In this document: positions 59,107 through 64,000 of the stretch, in pieces
Layout of the letters: every line of letters starts with the position of its first letter
Position numbering within the stretch: the stretch's first letter is position 1
Assembly (NCBI GenBank): GCA_033782935.1
Contig: JAWQEG010003728.1
Coordinates: 361,501 to 425,500, forward strand
Direction: 5' to 3'
From: Petrolisthes cinctipes
Taxonomy: Eukaryota; Arthropoda; Malacostraca; Decapoda; Porcellanidae
DNA: 64,000 nucleotides
Translations under genes and position numbers: made by a program
Notes under the pieces: model-generated
The model's database searches: none
Seen by the model: the letters and a program-made list of their open reading frames with translations, nothing else
Told to the model about the DNA's origin: nothing

Positions 59107-60399
59107 GTTAATACCCTACCAAGTTATCATATTTTGTGCTAGTTAGTAAATAGTTAAGCATACTAATATCGTACTTGATGACACTATTGACGAAATTATT
59201 ATTATATGAATGTGAATGCACTACCGGCATCACCAGAAATGCACCTGAACAGCTTAGCTATCTGCGCAGCTTAACTATAATTCAATCACATAAAGATTGC
59301 TCCTGTTAAAACCCACGTGTAACGCAAGAGTTTGAAGCTGCATAATATATGCACATGGCCTGAAACTACAACAATTTGACTCATTTCGGGCACTCTGTTT
59401 AGTATGAGTACTTGGAAAATATAACCCTTGTTTAGCATCATGTCAACCCTGAAAGTAGCCAAATAAAGATGGAAACTTTGTTTTTCGAATAAATATTTCC
59501 CAATGACATTGTAAATAATCACGGAAACGTTAACATTCATGTTTCATATTACCCCACTCAGTCCTAATGCTAGGCTACCGTGGCCTGGTCACTTATTCAA
59601 AGTAACGGGAGGCCAATCCTGTTCCAATGGTGGTATTACATGGAAAAAACATCTTTGGTACACTCAAAAGCCATAGTTTCGATGCACCTCTCAAAGCATC
59701 CCTGGGTCAGAAGCAAGGAGAGATCGGTGCTGTATTATCTCTATCAAACACTGCCCTTCTAACCCCTCCTTAACTCCCTGCCCCATCCTACCTCACAAAA
59801 TTAGTGGTGCAATGTGGTGGTTCGAGACTTCGCTGAAATAAAGAAATAAAATCACGATGAAATTGTATTGAGAATTATTCATATTTTAATTTATGTTTTA
59901 TATTTTTCTAAAGTATATTATTTGAAGATACAGTTACTCGTGTGTTCATTTGTGGTACTGTTCAATGAAAGAAAACATCCTTAAGAAGTGAAATGGTAAA
60001 TGAAAAAGGAGACATGACAGCTCTTAGCTAGATAGACCTTTTAACTCAATGGAGAAGAAATTAGAGGGGAACGATACCAAGCATGAAGGAGAAAGAAGGA
60101 AAAAAGGAAGAGTTGCAGAGCTAAAAGAAGTCAAGTAGGGTCCGAAGAAGATTCAAAATCCTTAACGTATTTGCCCATATCTGTGCAGTTAATGCATGAA
60201 ATGTTGAATCAGCCTGTATATAGTATCGGAAGCAATTCAACCACAGGAGAAGAGAAACAGGAACCGTGAATGCGTTCGTATATTTCATCCTCAGACAAAG
60301 TAAGTACAGGAAGGGAGCAAGTCGGAGTATACAGGGTGGTCTTCGTCTCGTTTCTTACATCCACAAGCATCATCTGATGCACTGGAACATTGGAGGCGT
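59107..60399. other. Intron 29, first part, no recognised element
   Basis: Nothing recognised. LINE similarity may start somewhat before 60400. Confidence 0.4.
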
Positions 60400-61960
60400 C
60401 ACTCATTCCCAGGGGGTACTCAGAGTCACATCCTTACCTCTGGCTTAATAGCATCTCAGTTCCAGTGCTCCTCGGTGCCAGCTTTATTCTCTGATCACGT
60501 CGTACTTCGCTTCATTATTCTCTACCTGCTAAGTATACTCTACCTCTCGTTCACGTATTGTTGTGCCCCCTAAATATTGCCCGTTGTACATCTCATTTAT
60601 GGCCCATGTGTTCCCTACTCTTGACCTTTCTTCACTTGACTAGTTATACTCCGATCTTTTATCTGCCACTCATGACTTTTATAGGCTATAATTATGTCTC
60701 CCGACCACACCTCCAACATCATCGTACTACCCACTGCTGGATGCTTGACGCACATATACAGGAGGCGTGGGGGGAGGCTGAACGTGATGGCCTTTTGTTT
60801 CAAACCAACCCAACTCCTGACCTGCTCCATCATTATCAGATGTCCAGGGATACTTTAGTCGCCCTACAAAAGTGTGTTCATACAAAGTCCTGGCAGCGGT
60901 TCTCTAGCAGCATCAACCAGCAAACGAGTGTGGCTTCCATGTGGCACCTCATCCGGCGGGTTGTTATAATGACTCCCGCCACTGCCCGTCATCATATTAA
61001 CGCTGCCTACGCCCAACAACTTATCGATGCCTGGTCGGAACAATATACCCCAGCCAATCTTCCCATCCAAATACAAGATGCACTTTTCCTGTGCCCCTGT
61101 CCATTGGTTCCATCTGGTGTCTGCTTTGTTGCAAGATGATGACGATGATGCAGTGCAGATAACTGAGGAGCTGCGCCGTGCTCTCTCTCGGGGTAAAGCT
61201 TCATCCCCTGGTGATCATGGTATTACCTATGCTGTGCTACGCCTACTGCAACAAGTTCCCAGAACTCCTCTAATATGACTGTAAAATCTTTGTCTTGGTC
61301 ACGGTTGTGTACCACGAGCCTGGACCAAAAGCACAATAATACCCATACCTAAGCCTACAACAGCAAAGTTCAGGCTCATTTCATTTACCTCCTGTTTTTG
61401 TAAAGATATGGAGAGAATCTTACTCTACCGTCTCATGTACTGACTGCATGATTGCCTTTCTCCATGTCTCTTTGATTTCATTCCCCAGCACAGCACACAC
61501 CACTGCCTCCTCGATTTGTTTTCTCGCATCGCCCGGGATAGTGTTGTTTGTAGCCTTCATACAACTTCGACGTGCCTTCGATGTTACTAATTGAGACATC
61601 ATTTTGGATCAACTAGTTGACTTTGGAATAAAGGGTAATCTTTTACGGTGGATTCGGGGCCACCTCAGTACCAGGGCCTCCCGTGTGTTTTCCAATGGTG
61701 TGTTCAGTCCTTTGCACAGTTTTCATCTTGCTACACCTCAATGGGGTGTCCTCAGCCCGATTTTGTTTAATATTTTGATGCATTGGTTGCTCACTTCTCT
61801 CCCTGATATTCCTGAAACTACAATTACTAGCTATGCTGATGATAAATGTGTTAATTCTACCTCGCCAAGGGATATCCAGCGGTTTCTTGACTCATTCAAT
61901 GTGGCTTCCTTTCACTGTTCCACTATAGATGGCGTCACTGTCAGGAGAGTGCAGTTATAC
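60400..61960 (+). pseudogene. Jockey-like LINE (family J2), degraded
   Basis: In order: end of the endonuclease and linker (SRIVVPPKYC-like near 60560, RTTHCWMLDAHIQEAWGEAE near 60735, SWQRFSSSINQQTSVASMWH near 60890), RT entry (RALSRGKASSPGDHGITYAV near 61180), IPIPKP, then DFGIKGNLLRWIRGHLSTRA, ATPQWGVLSPILFNILMHWL and TSYADDKCVNSTSPRD near 61830. YADD is intact, but stops (for example near 61275 and 61590) and frame changes make it inactive. Similarity ends near 61935. Confidence 0.85.
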
Positions 61961-62188
61961 CGTTACTCACAGCATCCGAAAATCTCTAATTTCATAATTT
62001 CCTGGCACTTTAATAAGCTTTAATTAATGTTTTGAATGCCTACCAGGTGATTTTTTCTCTCAGACACAGAATTTATTCTCTCTCTCTCTCTTCTTTTAAT
62101 AACAATACATATGAACTGAAAGTGCTCCTTTATCCAATTAATGGGCTGAGATTATAAAAATATTTCCTGTTATATTCTCTCAACACAG

Positions 62189-62442
62189 GGCTCACTGGTA
62201 GACGACGAAGACCTGATCATGGTTCTGCAGGACACCAAATCAACCGCCCAGGACGTGAGCACCAAACTACAAATAGCCTCTGATACAGAGCGGAAGATAA
62301 ACGGGGCACGAGAGGAATATCGACCAGTAGCTACCAGGGGCTCCATTCTCTATTTCCTCATTACAGACATGGCAGTTGTCTCCAACATGTACCAAACATC
62401 ACTGAGGCAGTTTCTCATCCTCTTCGATATGTCCATGGCCAA
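62189..62442 (+). CDS. DNAH5: Dynein heavy chain exon 30: link to AAA6
   Basis: Residues 1595-1679. It reads [20 protein letters not shown], then [20 protein letters not shown] and [18 protein letters not shown], among the best conserved dynein segments. Acceptor aacacag, donor gtatgt, exit phase 2 (AA). Confidence 0.96.
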
Positions 62443-62939
62443 GTATGTTTCCTTCTATTAAAGTTACATTTAAGGACAAGAATTACCAGAATTCAGCTCA
62501 ACATGTTTACTAACATTCGCATTAATTTTCTCCTATGCTTCCTTCCCCATAATCATATCACTCTTGCTTTTAGATAAAGTACAGAATATTTGACAAAATA
62601 AATAGTAATCTTGGTGGTACTAATAACAGTGGGAAGGATAAGGAATTTGAATAGTTGCAATTTTTTAAATTTTTTTTTGTACTAGCCAAGCCTATGTTTA
62701 TATTTATCACCAGGGTTTGATACAGAATGATCCAATGCTCAAAATTATGAAATAATTAGCTTTGTTGTAAATGACATAGTAGCTTTCGAAACATCAATAA
62801 TAATTGTTAATATCTTCTTAGTATGATGTGTAATATTCATTAGCCGATGTAGATAAGGTGTAAGGATTTTAGTCAAAATCAGTGATGCTATGATATTATT
62901 TTGTCAGGAGTCATCTATACCAAAATCTGCTTTCACCAG
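62443..62939. other. Intron 30, no recognised element
   Basis: AT-rich. The last 50 bases are open in the coding frame, which invites a false 5' extension of exon 31. Confidence 0.6.
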
Positions 62940-63129
62940 ATCCGACCGCAGCAACTCTCCAAAGATCAGGATTGGCAACATCATCCGTTTCCTCACAGCT
63001 CAAGTGTGGAGAAATGCCTGCCGGGGCTTCTATGAACGCCATAAATTCCTTTTCACTCTCCTGTTAGCAATGAAGATAGACCTCCAGTGCAACCTTATCT
63101 CATATGATGAATTCATGAAGTTTATTAAG
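62940..63129 (+). CDS. DNAH5: Dynein heavy chain exon 31: AAA6 approach
   Basis: Residues 1679-1742. The start was set at the acceptor ctttcaccag because it alone restores the frame (AA|A): KSDRSNSPKIRIGNIIRFLT, then GFYERHKFLFTLLLAMKIDL and DEFMKFIK. A family GLYEEHKFLFTLLL-type motif confirms the frame. Donor gtaaga, exit phase 0. The next exon is beyond the window. Confidence 0.94.
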
Positions 63130-64000
63130 GTAAGATGGAGATGTTCATAAAATATGTTCACAAAATTTTGTAATATGTGAGATTATTTTTATATCAAACT
63201 GTCCGAATCATACATCAATATTAAAAGAATTTTTGTAAATAGGATATGAAACGAATAAGATTTTTTTTTACTTTACATGAATGGGATTACTTTCATCAGC
63301 TATCTACGTGTGTTAGTAAGTAGCAGTGCATTCACGAAAAGTATCAGTGACAGACTGTAAGACAAATCGTCCAAGACAATACTTACAGAGCATATAATAG
63401 GCAAAAATATAAGTTTTTGTTTTTTCTGATGTGAGGGGGCTTGGAGACATTTTCTAGGTGACATGCAAATGTAACGAGATGGTAGCAGCCACGTATTCAT
63501 ATCAAGTAACTCAGGAATTTTGAGTGCTCTCAGGCTTATGCAATGGAAATTTTAACCGGTTTTTACTTTCCATCACAATGAAGGGACCTGCTGAACTGTA
63601 AGTAGTCTTCAAGCGCGAAACCTACGTAGCAATCGAGTAGTGACTATGGTTATACTGAAATAAGTGCTTTCCTCCATCCCTTGCCATTCCTAACATGTCT
63701 ACCATTTTGTTTGGAGACACGGAAAGTATAATTGTCCCTAGCCCTTACCTGAACAGTTCATGTCTGACTACTTACTTCTTCTCCCATTTTGGTGCACCGT
63801 GCTTTGTAACCAGGAAAAAAGATGAAGGAAGAAAATACGTGCACATCAGGACAAGACTCTCCAGCTGCAACCAACACATTTCCTATTAGGCTCATTGTTC
63901 ACTAACCAATCTCCGGGATTATTTGCAATTTACTTGCTCGAAGGTTGACTTAAACTCTCAGAACCAACGAAGACAGATGATCATTATTCAGGGATAAGCT
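63130..64000. other. Intron 31 (partial), no recognised element
   Basis: No dynein exon or repeat recognised up to the window end. Confidence 0.5.

Noticed and set aside
62888..62939. An upstream acceptor (ttttgtcag) for exon 31 with an open reading frame
   Set aside because: Joining there to exon 30 (phase 2) shifts the frame and destroys the conserved HKFLFTLLL region; the ctttcaccag acceptor at 62939 keeps it.

Overview
This window is eukaryotic and is almost entirely the interior of one large gene on the + strand. Thirty-one coding exons, plus one extra alternative exon, lie between 2022 and 63129 and join in frame into 1,742 codons without a stop or frameshift. The protein is an axonemal dynein heavy chain of the outer-arm gamma type (vertebrate DNAH5/DNAH8 group). 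Neither end of the gene is here: AAA1 and the tail lie upstream, and AAA6 completion and the C-terminal domain lie downstream. Exon boundaries were read by eye from family conservation, GT-AG sites and matching phases; no transcript data were available.

Layout of the protein. Exons 1-5 encode AAA2 (Walker A GPSGAGKT). Exons 6-13 encode the AAA2-AAA3 link and AAA3 (GEPGSAKT). Exons 14-19 encode AAA4 (GVGGSGKQ). Exons 20-21 encode the outgoing stalk helix, 22-23 the microtubule-binding tip, and 24 the returning helix. Exons 25-28 encode AAA5, and exons 29-31 the link into AAA6. The AAA2-AAA3 link is encoded by one of two related exons, 6a (10496-) and 6b (12439-12534), which look mutually exclusive.

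The introns hold most of the DNA and are full of mobile elements. There are LINEs of at least three types (Jockey-like at 12.9-16.8 kb and in several fragments, a CR1-like copy at 25.5-26.6 kb, and an RTE-like copy at 31.8-34.2 kb). There are also tRNA-derived SINEs, a Tc1-like transposase remnant, short inverted-repeat elements, a Penelope-like segment with a hammerhead-like core, and a dispersed ~450 bp repeat present four times. Long (TA)n tracts and a 2.3 kb satellite of about 17 bp units, each containing TATATAAA, add further bulk. The RTE copy begins with 35 bases matching the 5' end of U4 snRNA.

Organism. The dynein, the mix of Jockey/CR1/RTE/Penelope/Tc1 elements and the SINE and LINE sequence styles point to an arthropod, most likely a crustacean and possibly a decapod. 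This is inference. If it is a decapod, whose sperm lack flagella, an intact outer-arm dynein gene suggests a role in sensory (chordotonal-type) cilia. I see no second host gene, no CRISPR, no operon and no complete RNA gene.
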